Shown piece by piece: positions 34,046-43,400 of a stretch of 64,000 bases of DNA. The DNA lies in NCBI RefSeq assembly GCF_009734425.1, contig NZ_CP046455.1:2480001-2544000 (forward strand), in the 5' to 3' direction. The notes below the pieces were generated by a model, which was not told where the DNA came from, ran no database searches, and saw only the letters and a list, made by a program, of their open reading frames with translations. The stretch's first letter is position 1. Each line of letters starts with the position of its first letter. This DNA is from Corynebacterium occultum (lineage in GTDB: Bacteria > Actinomycetota > Actinomycetes > Mycobacteriales > Mycobacteriaceae). The position numbers and the translations under genes were made by a program.

Positions 34046-35020
34046 ATGTACACCACCCACGATGAATACAGCGGCCGCCCCGTGGCCGAGGATGCTCAGG
34101 AGGTGCTACAGGCATTCCGTGATTCCGGCGCCGTCTCCTTCCACCGCATCGCGATCAATGAGGTCCGCGAACGCTATGTCACCGCCACCGCAGCCGCAGC
34201 GCTACCCAAACTGACCGGGGTCAGCGAAACTGACTTCCAGGTAGATCAGTTCCGGGTCCGGCTCTATGACCCACGTCCGGTCGAGCATCGTGATCAGCCG
34301 ACCCCCGGCATCGTGTTCATCCACGGTGGTGGCTGGTTGATGGGCGATCTACGCACCCATGACTCCGTTGCGCATCGCCTGGCGGCACGCACCGGGCAGC
34401 CGTTGATCGCGGTGGATTATCGGCTGGCGCCGGAGCACCGCTACCCGGCGGCGATCGATGACTGCCGGGTGGCATTGCGCTGGTTTGCTGAGCGTGCTGA
34501 CCTCCATGGGATACAGCTGAGTTCAGTGAGCTTCATCGGGGACAGTGCAGGTGGCCAGCTGTCCGCCACATTGACAAATGAAGCAGTCCAAACCGGAATA
34601 CCCCGGGTGAATTCCCAGGTGCTGCTCTACCCGATCACCGACATCAGCGACAAAAACCTCGATAATTCTCTCTCCTACCAGCGGTTGACCACCGGCTTTC
34701 CCATGGTGGCTGACACCATGCGCTGGTTCATCGACACCTATGTAGACAAAGGTGAGGTCCGTGCACGTCCGGATCTGAGTCCTTTGCTGGCAACCCTGCC
34801 GGAGCACTTGCCACCGAGTTATGTGATCACGGTAGACAATGATCCCCTGGCTGACGAAGGTGGCTGCTACGCCCTGAAGCTGGCCAGCTCCGGGGCCACG
34901 GTCCGTTATGATCATCTCCTCGGTTATGCCCACGGTCTATTCACCTCTGCCGGCAAGATTCCTACCGGGGAGCGTTATCTACATGAGGCCGCTGACTTCA
35001 TAAGCCAGCACAGCTGCTGA
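34046..35020 (+). CDS. HSL-family alpha/beta hydrolase (esterase/lactonase)
   Basis: A 324-residue carboxylesterase of the hormone-sensitive-lipase family. The oxyanion motif HGGGW is at 93-97, the nucleophile Ser167 in GDSAGG, the acid in VDNDPLADEG and the histidine in GYAHGLF. It starts ten bases after the monooxygenase gene and is the natural next enzyme, hydrolysing the ester or lactone formed by Baeyer-Villiger oxidation. It ends the cassette and is followed by a terminator. Confidence 0.88.
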   Translation: MYTTHDEYSGRPVAEDAQEVLQAFRDSGAVSFHRIAINEVRERYVTATAAAALPKLTGVSETDFQVDQFRVRLYDPRPVEHRDQPTPGIVFIHGGGWLMGDLRTHDSVAHRLAARTGQPLIAVDYRLAPEHRYPAAIDDCRVALRWFAERADLHGIQLSSVSFIGDSAGGQLSATLTNEAVQTGIPRVNSQVLLYPITDISDKNLDNSLSYQRLTTGFPMVADTMRWFIDTYVDKGEVRARPDLSPLLATLPEHLPPSYVITVDNDPLADEGGCYALKLASSGATVRYDHLLGYAHGLFTSAGKIPTGERYLHEAADFISQHSC

Positions 35021-35034
35021 CCCCAGTCCCGCAC

Positions 35035-35090
35035 AACGCCCGCTTATCGGAAGCTCCCCCACATCGGGGAAGATACGATAAACGGGCGTT
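35035..35090. terminator. Terminator between esterase gene and hemolysin III gene
   Basis: Arms AACGCCCG and CGGGCGTT enclose an inner CTTATCG/CGATAA pair and a CCCC/GGGG stem; bidirectional position between convergent genes. Confidence 0.65.
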
Positions 35091-35111
35091 CATGCGTTAT
35101 CTGAGGGAAGT

Positions 35112-35882
35112 TCAGATGACCCCCGCCGCCTGATTCACCACCATCCACACCGCCACCATGTGAACCACGGCGGCGATGATGGTCGCCAGGTGAAAGAGCT
35201 CATGGTATCCGATCCAGCGGGCATCCCGACCCGGCCAACGGAAGGCGTAGACCAGCGCCCCCAGGGTGTAGACGATGCCCCCGGCGAGCAACAGCCACAG
35301 CACCGCCTCCCCGGCGTTGTGCAGCAGCTGCGGCACCAGGGGCACGATCAACCAGCCGATGACCAGGTAGACCAGCGTCCCGAGCCAGCGGGGATGATCG
35401 ATCCACACCAGGTTGAGAATCACGCTGCCCAATGCCCCTGCCCAGGCCAGGGTCAACATCCAGGTGGCGGTCTGCGGAGGCAATGCGATCAGACAGAAGG
35501 GGGTGTATGTGGCGGCGATGAACACCGCGATGGTGGCGTGATCAGCGCGACGCCACCAGTCCACCGTCTTCTTTCTCCGCCAGGGGCCCAGATGATAGGC
35601 GGCGGAGACCCCGAAGAGCACCACCACGCCGACTGCGTAGAGGGTGACTCCCAGTGCCTGCCACCAGATGATGCTCATCCAGGCGTAGGTGGCCAGCACC
35701 GAACCCGCGATCACCCCGAGGATCGCGGCGAAGAAATGGAACCAGCCACGGGTTGAAGGCCGGTGCCCACGGTCGTAGACCCAGTGGGTCAACTCGATCA
35801 GGGGTTCAGCCTCTCCGGATTCGCCGCCGCGATTCTCGAAATCCGGGTTCCTGCCTTCAGCGGAAATTCGCGTGGGTTCCAT
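35112..35882 (-). CDS. Hemolysin III / TrhA (PAQR) family membrane protein
   Basis: A 256-residue integral membrane protein with seven predicted helices after a 45-residue cytoplasmic N-terminus. PAQR-family zinc-site motifs are present: SAAYHLG near residue 95, and GYHELFHLATI near the end (His-x3-His). Bacterial members (YqfA/TrhA) affect membrane fluidity or metal homeostasis; the older name hemolysin III does not imply toxicity here. Monocistronic, at the edge of the catabolic island and convergent with it. Confidence 0.85.
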   Translation of the reverse strand: MEPTRISAEGRNPDFENRGGESGEAEPLIELTHWVYDRGHRPSTRGWFHFFAAILGVIAGSVLATYAWMSIIWWQALGVTLYAVGVVVLFGVSAAYHLGPWRRKKTVDWWRRADHATIAVFIAATYTPFCLIALPPQTATWMLTLAWAGALGSVILNLVWIDHPRWLGTLVYLVIGWLIVPLVPQLLHNAGEAVLWLLLAGGIVYTLGALVYAFRWPGRDARWIGYHELFHLATIIAAVVHMVAVWMVVNQAAGVI

Positions 35883-36000
35883 GTCCTTTTTTCTGACTCG
35901 GTGTGGGCAAGCTTCTTCCGCACTGGATTCTACGCTTCCAGGTGCCGGGGAGCTGACCTTCCATCCCGGTTTCGCACAGGTTTCGTGATCGGAATGACAA

Positions 36001-36038
36001 AGCAGGGCCCGGTGAGGATATTCTCACCGGGCCCTGCT
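36001..36038 (-). terminator. Terminator after purL
   Basis: Perfect 16-base-pair stem AGCAGGGCCCGGTGAG / CTCACCGGGCCCTGCT with loop GATATT, 15 bases after the purL stop; minus-strand tail TTGTCATT. Confidence 0.9.
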
Positions 36039-36052
36039 CTGATGATGCGCTG

Positions 36053-38338
36053 CTACTCGACGACGGCGTTGGCGCCGACGGCGTGGCCGAAGAGCTCCGG
36101 CAGGGTGTTCTGCCATGCCTCGCGCAGCTCGGCGACCTGGACGGAGACCTCGCCGAACTTCAGCTCGGTCTGCTCGGTGGTGGAGCCAATCTCCGCGGCC
36201 GGGACGCCCAGCTCTGCGGCGTGGGCCAGCACAGCCTCGACCTTGTCGGCGGTGGTGGCCACCAGGACGCGGGACGCAGACTCGGAGAAGAGGGCGGTGA
36301 ACTGGTCCTCATTGACCTTGTCCAGGTCCAGTTCGACACCGCGGTCCGCACGGATCGCCATCTCGATGACGGCCTGTGCCAGGCCACCCTCGGAGAGGTC
36401 GTGCGCGGCGGTCAGCTCGGTGTTGCCGATGAAGAAATCAGCCAGCTTCATCTCATCGGCCAGGTCGATCTGCGGGGGCATGCCCTGCAGGCCGCCACCG
36501 GAGATCTGCTGCCAGATGGAGCCACCGAACTCATCGCGGGTGGTGCCCAGCAGGATCAGCTTCTCAGCCTCATCGACGCTGCCCAGGTCGTGGCCGATGG
36601 CCTGATGGACATCCTCGATGACGCCGAGGACACCGACGACCGGGGTCGGCAGGATCGGCTCATCGCCGGTCTGGTTGTAGAAGGAGACGTTGCCGCCAGA
36701 GACGGGAATGCCCATCTCCTTGGCGCCGTCGGCCAGACCGTGGACTGCCTCACGGAACTGCCACATGACATCGGTGTTCTCCGGGGAGCCGAAGTTCAGG
36801 CAGTTGGTCACGGCCACCGGGCGGGCACCGGTGACGGCGACGTTGCGGTAGGCCTCGGCCAGAGCCAGGCGGGCACCGGTGCTCGGATCCAGCTTGGCGT
36901 AGCGGCCGGAGGCATCCGCGGAGATGGCGACACCGCGGTTGGTTTCCTCGTTGATGCGCAGCACACCGGCGTCGGAGTACTTCGCCTTGATGGTGTTGCC
37001 GCGGACGTAGCGGTCGAACTGCTCGGTGATGAAGTCACGGGAGCAGAGGGCCGGGGAGGAAACCATGTCGAAGAGAGCCTGCTTGATCTCAGCCGGCTCG
37101 CTGGGCCGGGAGACCTCCGGGGTGGCCTGGATCTCGTCCTGCCACTGGGGGCGGGCGAAGGGGCGCTCGTAGACGGGGCCCTCATCGATGGTGGAGGCCG
37201 GGGCGTCGATCACGACTTCACCGTTGTGGTAGACGAGGTAGCGGTCCTTCTCGTCGGTGACCTCACCGATCTCGGCGACGGTCACCTCCCACTTGGCGCA
37301 GATCTCGAGGAACTTCCCGACGTTCTCCGGGGTCACCACGGCGCACATGCGCTCCTGGGACTCAGAGGCCAGGATCTCTGCGGCGCTCATGTTCTCGGCG
37401 CGCAGCGGCACATTGTCCAGGTTGACGCGCATGCCACCGTCACCGGCGGCAGCCAGCTCAGAGGTGGCGCAGGCGAGGCCGCCGCCACCGAGGTCCTGGA
37501 TGCCGACGACCACGCCGGCCTGGTAGAGCTCGAGGCAGCACTCGATGAGCACCTTCTCGGCGAAGGGGTCGCCGACCTGGACGGCCGGGAGCTTGCGCTC
37601 CTCACCTTCCTCGAAGGATGCGGAACCCAGGACGGAGACGCCGCCGATGCCGTCGAGGCCGGTGCGGGAGCCGAAGAGCATGACCTTGTTGCCGGTGCCG
37701 GACGCGAAGGCCAGCTTGAGGTCCTCCACCTTCAGAGTGCCCACACACAGGGCGTTGACCAGGGGGTTGCCTGCGTAGGACTCGTCGAAGACGGTCTCAC
37801 CGCCGATGTTGGGCAGGCCGAGGGAGTTACCGTAGCCGCCGATGCCGTGGACGACACCCGGCAGGACACGGCTGGTGTCCGGGGCGTCGGCCGGGCCGAA
37901 GCGCAGCTGATCCATCACGGCGATCGGGCGGGCACCCATGGCCATGATGTCGCGGACGATGCCGCCGATACCGGTTGCCGCACCCTGGTAGGGCTCGACG
38001 AAGGAGGGGTGGTTGTGGGACTCCACACGGAAGGTGACGGCGTCGCCGCCTCCGATGTCGACCACACCGGCGTTCTCACCGATGCCGGCCAGGATCTTCT
38101 CCGCCATCTCCGGGGTGGTGGTCTCCCCGAAGTAGCGCAGGTGCACCTTGGAGGACTTGTAGGAGCAGTGCTCCGACCACATCACGGAGTAGACGGTCAG
38201 TTCCGCATCCGTGGGGCGACGCCCCAGGATCTCCTTGATGCGTGCGTACTCATCATCCTTCAGCCCCAGCTCGGCATAGGGCTGCGCCTGCTCCGGCGCT
38301 GCCTGGGCCGCTGCGACGGTGTCATTGTGAACGGTCAT
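36053..38338 (-). CDS. purL: Phosphoribosylformylglycinamidine synthase subunit II
   Basis: Large synthetase subunit of FGAM synthase, 761 residues, the small PurL type that requires separate PurQ and PurS. Visible family segments include [68 protein letters not shown] [16 protein letters not shown] and [11 protein letters not shown]. It uses ATP and PurQ-derived ammonia to convert FGAR to FGAM. It lies 11 bases after purQ in the operon purS-purQ-purL. Confidence 0.97.
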   Translation of the reverse strand: MTVHNDTVAAAQAAPEQAQPYAELGLKDDEYARIKEILGRRPTDAELTVYSVMWSEHCSYKSSKVHLRYFGETTTPEMAEKILAGIGENAGVVDIGGGDAVTFRVESHNHPSFVEPYQGAATGIGGIVRDIMAMGARPIAVMDQLRFGPADAPDTSRVLPGVVHGIGGYGNSLGLPNIGGETVFDESYAGNPLVNALCVGTLKVEDLKLAFASGTGNKVMLFGSRTGLDGIGGVSVLGSASFEEGEERKLPAVQVGDPFAEKVLIECCLELYQAGVVVGIQDLGGGGLACATSELAAAGDGGMRVNLDNVPLRAENMSAAEILASESQERMCAVVTPENVGKFLEICAKWEVTVAEIGEVTDEKDRYLVYHNGEVVIDAPASTIDEGPVYERPFARPQWQDEIQATPEVSRPSEPAEIKQALFDMVSSPALCSRDFITEQFDRYVRGNTIKAKYSDAGVLRINEETNRGVAISADASGRYAKLDPSTGARLALAEAYRNVAVTGARPVAVTNCLNFGSPENTDVMWQFREAVHGLADGAKEMGIPVSGGNVSFYNQTGDEPILPTPVVGVLGVIEDVHQAIGHDLGSVDEAEKLILLGTTRDEFGGSIWQQISGGGLQGMPPQIDLADEMKLADFFIGNTELTAAHDLSEGGLAQAVIEMAIRADRGVELDLDKVNEDQFTALFSESASRVLVATTADKVEAVLAHAAELGVPAAEIGSTTEQTELKFGEVSVQVAELREAWQNTLPELFGHAVGANAVVE

Positions 38339-38349
38339 TTCTCCCCTTC

Positions 38350-39033
38350 TTAAACGTTCGCAGAGGCGCCGATGGCACCGATAGCGGACAGGAACATCTG
38401 CAGGCCGTCAGTGGAGGGGCCGGTCAGGGCTTCCACGGCGTGCTCCGGGTGCGGCATGAGGCCCACAACCCGGCCGTTGGCGGAGGTGATGCCAGCGATG
38501 GAGTTGAGGGAACCGTTGTAGTTGTCGGTGTAGCGGAAGACCACGCGGCCCTCGCCCTCAAGCTCCTCGACGGTCTCCTTGGAGGCCTGGAAACGGCCCT
38601 CGCCGTGCTTGGCGGGAACCAGGATCTTCTGGCCCTGCTCATAGTTCGAGGTCCACGCGGTGGTGTTGTTGACCACCTCGAGATAGGTGTCGGTGCAGTG
38701 GAAGTGAAGGCCCTGGTTACGGGTCAGTGCACCGGGCAGTAAACCTGCCTCGGTGAGGATCTGGAAACCGTTGCAGATACCGAGCACTGGCATGCCCTTG
38801 GCGGCTGCCTCGACCACGGACTGCATGACCGGGGCGATCGCGGAGATCGCACCGGAACGGAGGTAGTCACCATAGGAGAAACCGCCGGGGACGACGACCG
38901 CGTCAACCCCCTTGAGGTCGGCGTCGGCATGCCAGAGGTTCACCACCTCGGCGCCGGCGAGTCGCACACCGCGGGCGGCGTCGACGTCGTCAAGCGTTCC
39001 TGGGAAGGTGATTACGCCGATTTTCGCGCTCAC
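38350..39033 (-). CDS. purQ: Phosphoribosylformylglycinamidine synthase subunit I (glutaminase)
   Basis: Class I glutamine amidotransferase subunit, 227 residues. The nucleophile cysteine is in [10 protein letters not shown] (about residue 88), the His-Glu pair near the end in [11 protein letters not shown]. It supplies ammonia to PurL. It overlaps purS by four bases (ATGA) and lies just upstream of purL. Confidence 0.97.
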   Translation of the reverse strand: MSAKIGVITFPGTLDDVDAARGVRLAGAEVVNLWHADADLKGVDAVVVPGGFSYGDYLRSGAISAIAPVMQSVVEAAAKGMPVLGICNGFQILTEAGLLPGALTRNQGLHFHCTDTYLEVVNNTTAWTSNYEQGQKILVPAKHGEGRFQASKETVEELEGEGRVVFRYTDNYNGSLNSIAGITSANGRVVGLMPHPEHAVEALTGPSTDGLQMFLSAIGAIGASANV

Positions 39034-39275
39034 TTGGCGACCTCGACTCCGACAACCTCAAAATCCTCGATGACGGTGTTCGCCAGCAGAGTTTCGGCGA
39101 CCTTGGTCAAGTCTGCCTCGCTCACTGAATCATCCACCTCAAGCTCGAAGCGCTTGCCCTGACGGACATCGCTGACTCCGCTGACGCCGATGCGTCCCAG
39201 GGCGCGGAGGACCGCCTGCCCCTGAGGATCCAGGATCTCTGCCTTCGGCATGACATTGACAACTACACGGGCCAC
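39030..39275 (-). CDS. purS: Phosphoribosylformylglycinamidine synthase subunit PurS
   Basis: An 81-residue small subunit that bridges PurL and PurQ in the Gram-positive FGAM synthase complex. Typical sequence: [42 protein letters not shown]. First gene of the purSQL operon; a probable promoter lies in the gap upstream (TAGACT about 45 bases before the start on the minus strand). Confidence 0.95.
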   Translation of the reverse strand: MARVVVNVMPKAEILDPQGQAVLRALGRIGVSGVSDVRQGKRFELEVDDSVSEADLTKVAETLLANTVIEDFEVVGVEVAK

Positions 39276-39657
39276 GATGTGCTCCCTTAAATCTCGCCGG
39301 AATATGCCACAGTCAGTCTAGCTTGTACTGCAGTTTTGACCTATATTCCCAGCCCTTGCCCTACCTCCAAAGTATTAATCTCACCTTTAGGGGAATGCTC
39401 CGCTCACTTTCCGCGACAAGAGATGAACCCCCTGCACCCAATAAGTGGATCCCACCTTAACTGGGATGACCTTTGAATGAATTCTTTGCCAACCAAACCT
39501 AAAGCCACAGGGGGCCAACATTTCTCACACTGCAGAACTTGCTGAAACAACATAGATATTTCTTAAGGCCCGGATGAATGGTGAAGTCTTCACAACCTCT
39601 TCACAGATCCTCTCCGGGACACTTCCTTTTAATTCCCCAAAATCTGAAGAGAGCACA
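39276..39657. promoter_or_regulatory. Divergent purS / nucH promoter region
   Basis: A 382-base non-coding gap. The half near purS carries a candidate minus-strand promoter (39300-39350). The middle is comparatively AT-rich. The half near the nuclease gene holds the direct repeat described separately at 39590-39607. No small gene was found. Confidence 0.5.
39590..39607 (+). promoter_or_regulatory. PhoP/PhoR-type direct repeat upstream of nuclease gene
   Basis: TCACAAC-CTCT-TCACAGA: two seven-base half-sites with a four-base spacer, 11-base period, about 50 bases before the ATG. This matches the layout and near-consensus (TCACAGC-N4-TCACAGC) bound by mycobacterial PhoP, and the tandem-repeat type described for PhoR of C. 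glutamicum. Binding by the PhoR encoded at 57.9 kb is inferred. Confidence 0.6.
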
Positions 39658-42600
39658 ATGGAGCAGAGATTCACCCGGGCCCGCGCCCTGGCAATCGCCA
39701 TCGCGGGTGCCACCACAGTGAGCATGGCGGCCATCCCCACCGCCGGAGCTGCCGTCGACGGCAGCCAGGTCGTCATCAACGAGGTCTATGGAGGAGGGGG
39801 CAACAGTGGCGCAACCCTGACCAATGACTTCATTGAGCTCTACAACCCGACCACCGAGGCCATCAACCTCGACGGCTACGTGGTCGAGTACTTCTCGCGG
39901 GGCGGTGGTTCCGGCGGCAAACACACCTTGACGGGCACCATCCCCGCACAGAGCTTCTACCTGCTCAACATGGCTGCCGGCAATGGTGGCAACACCACCG
40001 CCCCGGCTGATGAGAGCGGCTCCATCGCCATGGCCGGAGCCAATGGCGCGGTCAAGCTCTTCGATCCCGCTGGCGGAGAGATCGACCTGGTCGGCTACGG
40101 CAGCGCCAACCTCTTCGAGGGCACCGCCTCCCCGGTGCTGGACAACAGCACCTCCGCCGCCCGCAACGTCGATGGCGTGGACACCGACAACAACGCCGCC
40201 GACTTCAGCGTGGGCACCCCCACCCCCACCAACTCCACGGGCCAGACCGCTGGTGAAGGCACCGGCGACACCGGTGATGATGGTGGCGGCAGCACCAACC
40301 CTGGTGAGCATGGCGAGGTCATCTCCATCGCCGAGATCCAGGGCGCTGGCGCCACCACGCCGAAGAACGGCCAGACCGTGACCACCGAGGGCGTGGTTAC
40401 CGCGGTCTACCCGGAGGGCAACAAGAACGGCTTCTACCTGCAGACCGCAGGCAGCGGGGGTGCACCGAAGTTCGCAGGGGATGCCTCTGACGGAATCTTC
40501 GTCTACCTCGGGAGTGGCGCCTCCGCCGCCGATTTCCCGGCGATCAACACATCCCTGACCGTCACCGGCACCGCCGGGGAGCACTACGAGGCCACCCAGA
40601 TCACCGCTTCGCTGGTCACCCCGACCGCTGAGCCGCTGGCCCCGGCCGTCCAGACCGAGATCGAGACCCTCCCCGTCGGAAATACGGCCCGTGAGGTTTA
40701 TGAGGGCATGCTGCTGCTGCCCACCGGTGATCACACCGTCACCAACAACTACAACCTGAACACCTTCGGCACCATCGACCTGGCCCCCGGCACTGAGCCC
40801 TTCATTCAGGCCACCGATGTCCACTCCCCCAGTACGGATCCGAACTCCCCGGTGCAGCAGCTCATGGCGGAGCAGGCCGCCCAGTCCATCACCCTGGACG
40901 ATGGCCGTACCCCGAACTACATGAACAAGGACACCAGTGTCCCGCTGCCCTGGATCTCCCAGGACGGTGGCCAGACCATCAAGTCCCTACGCACCGGCGA
41001 TCAGGTGGACTTCCAGCACCCCGTTATCCTGGACTACTCCTTCGACGCCTGGACCTTCCAGCCCACCTCCCCGGTCACCGGCAACACCTCCGGCACTGAT
41101 CTCCCCATCACCTGGGAAGACTCCCGCGCCGCCGAGCTGGGTGCCATGGACACCGTGGCCGGCGAGCTGTCTGTCGCCAACTTCAATGTGCTGAACTACT
41201 TCACCTCCCTGGGTGAGGACCAGTCCCGCTGCAGCTCCTACACCGACCGCGAGGGAACCCCCGTGGCCACCAGGTCCTGCGATGTCCGCGGCGCCTACAC
41301 CCAGGAAGCCTTCGACAACCAGGAGATCAAGATCGTCAACGCGATCAACCTCCTGGACGCCTCCGTCGTCGGTCTCGAGGAAATCGAAAACACCGCCGCC
41401 GTCACCGGCCGCATCTCAGACCGTGATTACTCGCTTTCCCAGCTTGTCGACGCCCTGAACACCGCCGCAGGTTCCGAGAAGTGGGCCTATGTGGACTCCC
41501 CCTCCGTGGTCGGTGAGAACGAAGATGTCATCCGTGTCGCCTTCATCTACCAGCCCGAGGAGGTCACCCCGGTCGGGGCATCCCGCATCTTCAACGACCA
41601 GGCCTTCACCGGCCTGGCCCGCCAGCCGCTGGCGCAGGAATTCCGCGCCACCGGTGTGGAGGATGGCGAAACCTTCATCGCCATCACCAACCACTTCAAG
41701 TCCAAGGGTTCCGTCTCCCGCGGCGATGGAGACAAGGGCGATGGCCAGGGCAACAACCCCAATGTCCGCGCCGCTCAGTCCCAGGCTCTGCTGGATGGTC
41801 TCGCTAAGCAGGCCGATTGGAAGGACAAACCGGTCTTCATCCTCGGCGACATAAACTCCTACTCCAAGGAAACCGCGATCGCTGTCCTGGAGAGCAACGG
41901 CTTCGAAAATATCGTCACCAAGTACGACGCCGGTGAGACCTACCAGTTCTCCGGCCGAATCGGCTCCCTCGACCACGCCCTGGGCAACGCCCCCGCCATG
42001 GAGATGGTTGTCGACGCGGAGGTCTGGGACATCAACGGCGACGAGTCCATCGCCTTCGAATACTCCCGCGACAACTACAACATCGTCGACTTCCTCGACG
42101 AGTCCCCCTTCCGCTCCTCTGATCATGACCCGATCAAGGTCGGTTTCAACCTCGGCGCCGGCACCGGCGCCCCGGGCGAAGATGAGGATGAGGGTGAGGG
42201 TGAAAACCCGCAGGAGAAGAACCTTGATCGCTTCGAAATCAACGAGGCCGGTGAGCTGATCGTCATATACACCGACGGCAGCACCCAGAACCTGGGCAAG
42301 GTTGTCGGTGCTGATGGTGAAGATGGCCAGAACGGCACCGATGGCGTCGATGGCGCTGACGGCCAGGACGGTGAAGACGGTCAGGACGGTGTTGACGGCA
42401 CCGACGGCAAGGATGGCCAGGATGGTCGCGGCATCGCCACCTTCCAGGTCAATGAGGCCGGTGAGCTGATCGTCACCTACACCGATGGTGTCACCCAGAA
42501 CCTGGGCAAGATCAGTGGCCAAGACGGCGTTGACGGCACCGACGGCGAAGATGGCAAGGATGGCGCAGACGGCACCGACGGCGAGAACGGCAGGGACGGC

Positions 42601-42720
42601 GAGAACGGCAGGGACGGCGCTTCCTTCCTGGAGACCGCATTCGGCTTCCTCGCCGGTTTACCGCTCCTGGGTGGCATCTTCACCTGGCTGCTGAACACCT
42701 TCTTCCCGGGAATCCTTTAA
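39658..42720 (+). CDS. nucH: Secreted ExeM/NucH-type nuclease with lamin-tail domain and collagen-like tail
   Basis: A 1020-residue exported protein. A Sec signal peptide (about 1-31, cut near AGA-AV) is followed by a lamin-tail domain (VVINEVYGGGGNSGATLTNDFIELYNPT), a linker with an OB-like nucleic-acid-binding part, then an endonuclease/exonuclease/phosphatase domain: ANFNVLNYF, VGLEEIEN, TNHFKSKGS, ILGDINSY and SSDHDPI (about residue 820). Residues about 870-990 contain two copies of a module NEAGELIVxYTDG...TQNLGK, each followed by collagen-like GxD triplets. The last 30 residues are hydrophobic without LPxTG. It probably degrades DNA outside the cell for phosphate. An ATG at 39658 with GAAGAGAG upstream was chosen. 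Confidence 0.9.
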   Translation: MEQRFTRARALAIAIAGATTVSMAAIPTAGAAVDGSQVVINEVYGGGGNSGATLTNDFIELYNPTTEAINLDGYVVEYFSRGGGSGGKHTLTGTIPAQSFYLLNMAAGNGGNTTAPADESGSIAMAGANGAVKLFDPAGGEIDLVGYGSANLFEGTASPVLDNSTSAARNVDGVDTDNNAADFSVGTPTPTNSTGQTAGEGTGDTGDDGGGSTNPGEHGEVISIAEIQGAGATTPKNGQTVTTEGVVTAVYPEGNKNGFYLQTAGSGGAPKFAGDASDGIFVYLGSGASAADFPAINTSLTVTGTAGEHYEATQITASLVTPTAEPLAPAVQTEIETLPVGNTAREVYEGMLLLPTGDHTVTNNYNLNTFGTIDLAPGTEPFIQATDVHSPSTDPNSPVQQLMAEQAAQSITLDDGRTPNYMNKDTSVPLPWISQDGGQTIKSLRTGDQVDFQHPVILDYSFDAWTFQPTSPVTGNTSGTDLPITWEDSRAAELGAMDTVAGELSVANFNVLNYFTSLGEDQSRCSSYTDREGTPVATRSCDVRGAYTQEAFDNQEIKIVNAINLLDASVVGLEEIENTAAVTGRISDRDYSLSQLVDALNTAAGSEKWAYVDSPSVVGENEDVIRVAFIYQPEEVTPVGASRIFNDQAFTGLARQPLAQEFRATGVEDGETFIAITNHFKSKGSVSRGDGDKGDGQGNNPNVRAAQSQALLDGLAKQADWKDKPVFILGDINSYSKETAIAVLESNGFENIVTKYDAGETYQFSGRIGSLDHALGNAPAMEMVVDAEVWDINGDESIAFEYSRDNYNIVDFLDESPFRSSDHDPIKVGFNLGAGTGAPGEDEDEGEGENPQEKNLDRFEINEAGELIVIYTDGSTQNLGKVVGADGEDGQNGTDGVDGADGQDGEDGQDGVDGTDGKDGQDGRGIATFQVNEAGELIVTYTDGVTQNLGKISGQDGVDGTDGEDGKDGADGTDGENGRDGENGRDGASFLETAFGFLAGLPLLGGIFTWLLNTFFPGIL
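42290..42630 (+). repeat. Collagen-like GxD triplet tract within nuclease gene
   Basis: Coding repeats of nine bases per triplet, mostly GAC GGC xxx, in two blocks (42308-42430 and 42517-42620) separated by the second NEAGELIV module. Triplets such as GQD, GTD and GED recur; slippage here could vary length between strains. Confidence 0.8.
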
Positions 42721-42787
42721 TTTGAACTCGATCTTCCGCTGAGCAGGATCCCCCCTGGCAGCACTAAACGCTGAGGAAGAAATATCA

Positions 42788-42843
42788 AAGACCCGGCCCC
42801 GCTCTCGAACCTTCCAGGAGGTTCGAGAGCGGGGCCGGGTCTT
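42788..42843. terminator. Bidirectional terminator between nuclease and glutathione peroxidase genes
   Basis: Perfect 24-base-pair stem beginning AAGACCCGGCCCCGCTCTCG with an eight-base loop TTCCAGGA, between convergent genes. One of the strongest hairpins in the window. Confidence 0.9.
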
Positions 42844-42856
42844 CGGTTTCCGGAAA

Positions 42857-43342
42857 CTACCGGGGCAGATGTGCTTCGATCACTTCGCTGAGCTCAGCTG
42901 GGGTGGTGGCGGAACGGTAGCGGCCGAGCACCTCGCCTTCCGGGGAAAGCAGGAATTTCTCGAAGTTCCACTTCACGTCCCCGGATTCACCCTGGGCATC
43001 TGAACTCTGCTTCAGCTCCCGGTAGAGGGGGTGGGTGTTCTCCCCGTTGACCTCTACCTTGGTGCTCAGTGGAAAGTTCACGCCGTAGTTGAGGGAGCAG
43101 AACTCCGCGACCTCTCCGTCACTGCCGGGTTCCTGGCCGCCGAATTGGTTGCAGGGCACCCCCAGCACGGTGAAACCACGTTCAGAATAAGTCTCCTGCA
43201 GCTGCTGCAGGCCCTGGTACTGCGGGGTGAAACCGCACTGGGAGGCGGTGTTGACCACCAGGACAACCTTGCCCTTGTAGTCACCGAGGGTGCCGGTGCT
43301 GCCGTCGTTGTAGCTGATGTCGATGTCGTGGATTGCACTCAT
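42857..43342 (-). CDS. Glutathione peroxidase family thiol peroxidase
   Basis: A 161-residue cysteine-type GPx. The peroxidatic Cys36 lies in NTASQCGFTPQY, with the partner Gln and Trp in NQFGGQEPG and WNFEKFL. Bacterial CysGPx enzymes usually use thioredoxin; in a mycothiol organism a mycothiol-linked reductant is possible. The ATG at 43342 (MSAIHDIDI) is the normal family start; the open frame extends upstream but not as homologous protein. Confidence 0.92.
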   Translation of the reverse strand: MSAIHDIDISYNDGSTGTLGDYKGKVVLVVNTASQCGFTPQYQGLQQLQETYSERGFTVLGVPCNQFGGQEPGSDGEVAEFCSLNYGVNFPLSTKVEVNGENTHPLYRELKQSSDAQGESGDVKWNFEKFLLSPEGEVLGRYRSATTPAELSEVIEAHLPR

Positions 43343-43400
43343 GGCAGCCAGGCTACCTGGAAAGCAGGGGATGTTCGGGGGGGGCGTCGATAAGCGCCGG

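Larger units (their letters stand above)
15382..35020. other. Catabolic island between the opu operon and the hemolysin III gene
   Basis: Eighteen consecutive genes for import, oxidation, ring-cleavage and lower-pathway steps of what looks like an aromatic or cyclic compound, with two regulators. From memory of C. glutamicum gene order this block is absent there between the purF and purL genes, so it is probably an accessory insertion. No integrase, transposase, tRNA or flanking repeat was found to show how it arrived. Confidence 0.55.

Noticed and set aside
35112..35882. Hemolysin III gene as a toxin
   Set aside because: Motifs are those of PAQR/TrhA membrane proteins; the historical name does not indicate cytolytic activity.
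36083..38353. 756-codon plus-strand open frame
   Set aside because: Antisense mirror of purL with Leu/Gly/Asp-rich composition and no family features.
42308..42620. Regular short repeats suggestive of a CRISPR or minisatellite
   Set aside because: The repeats are in frame and encode collagen-like GxD triplets; there are no unique spacers.
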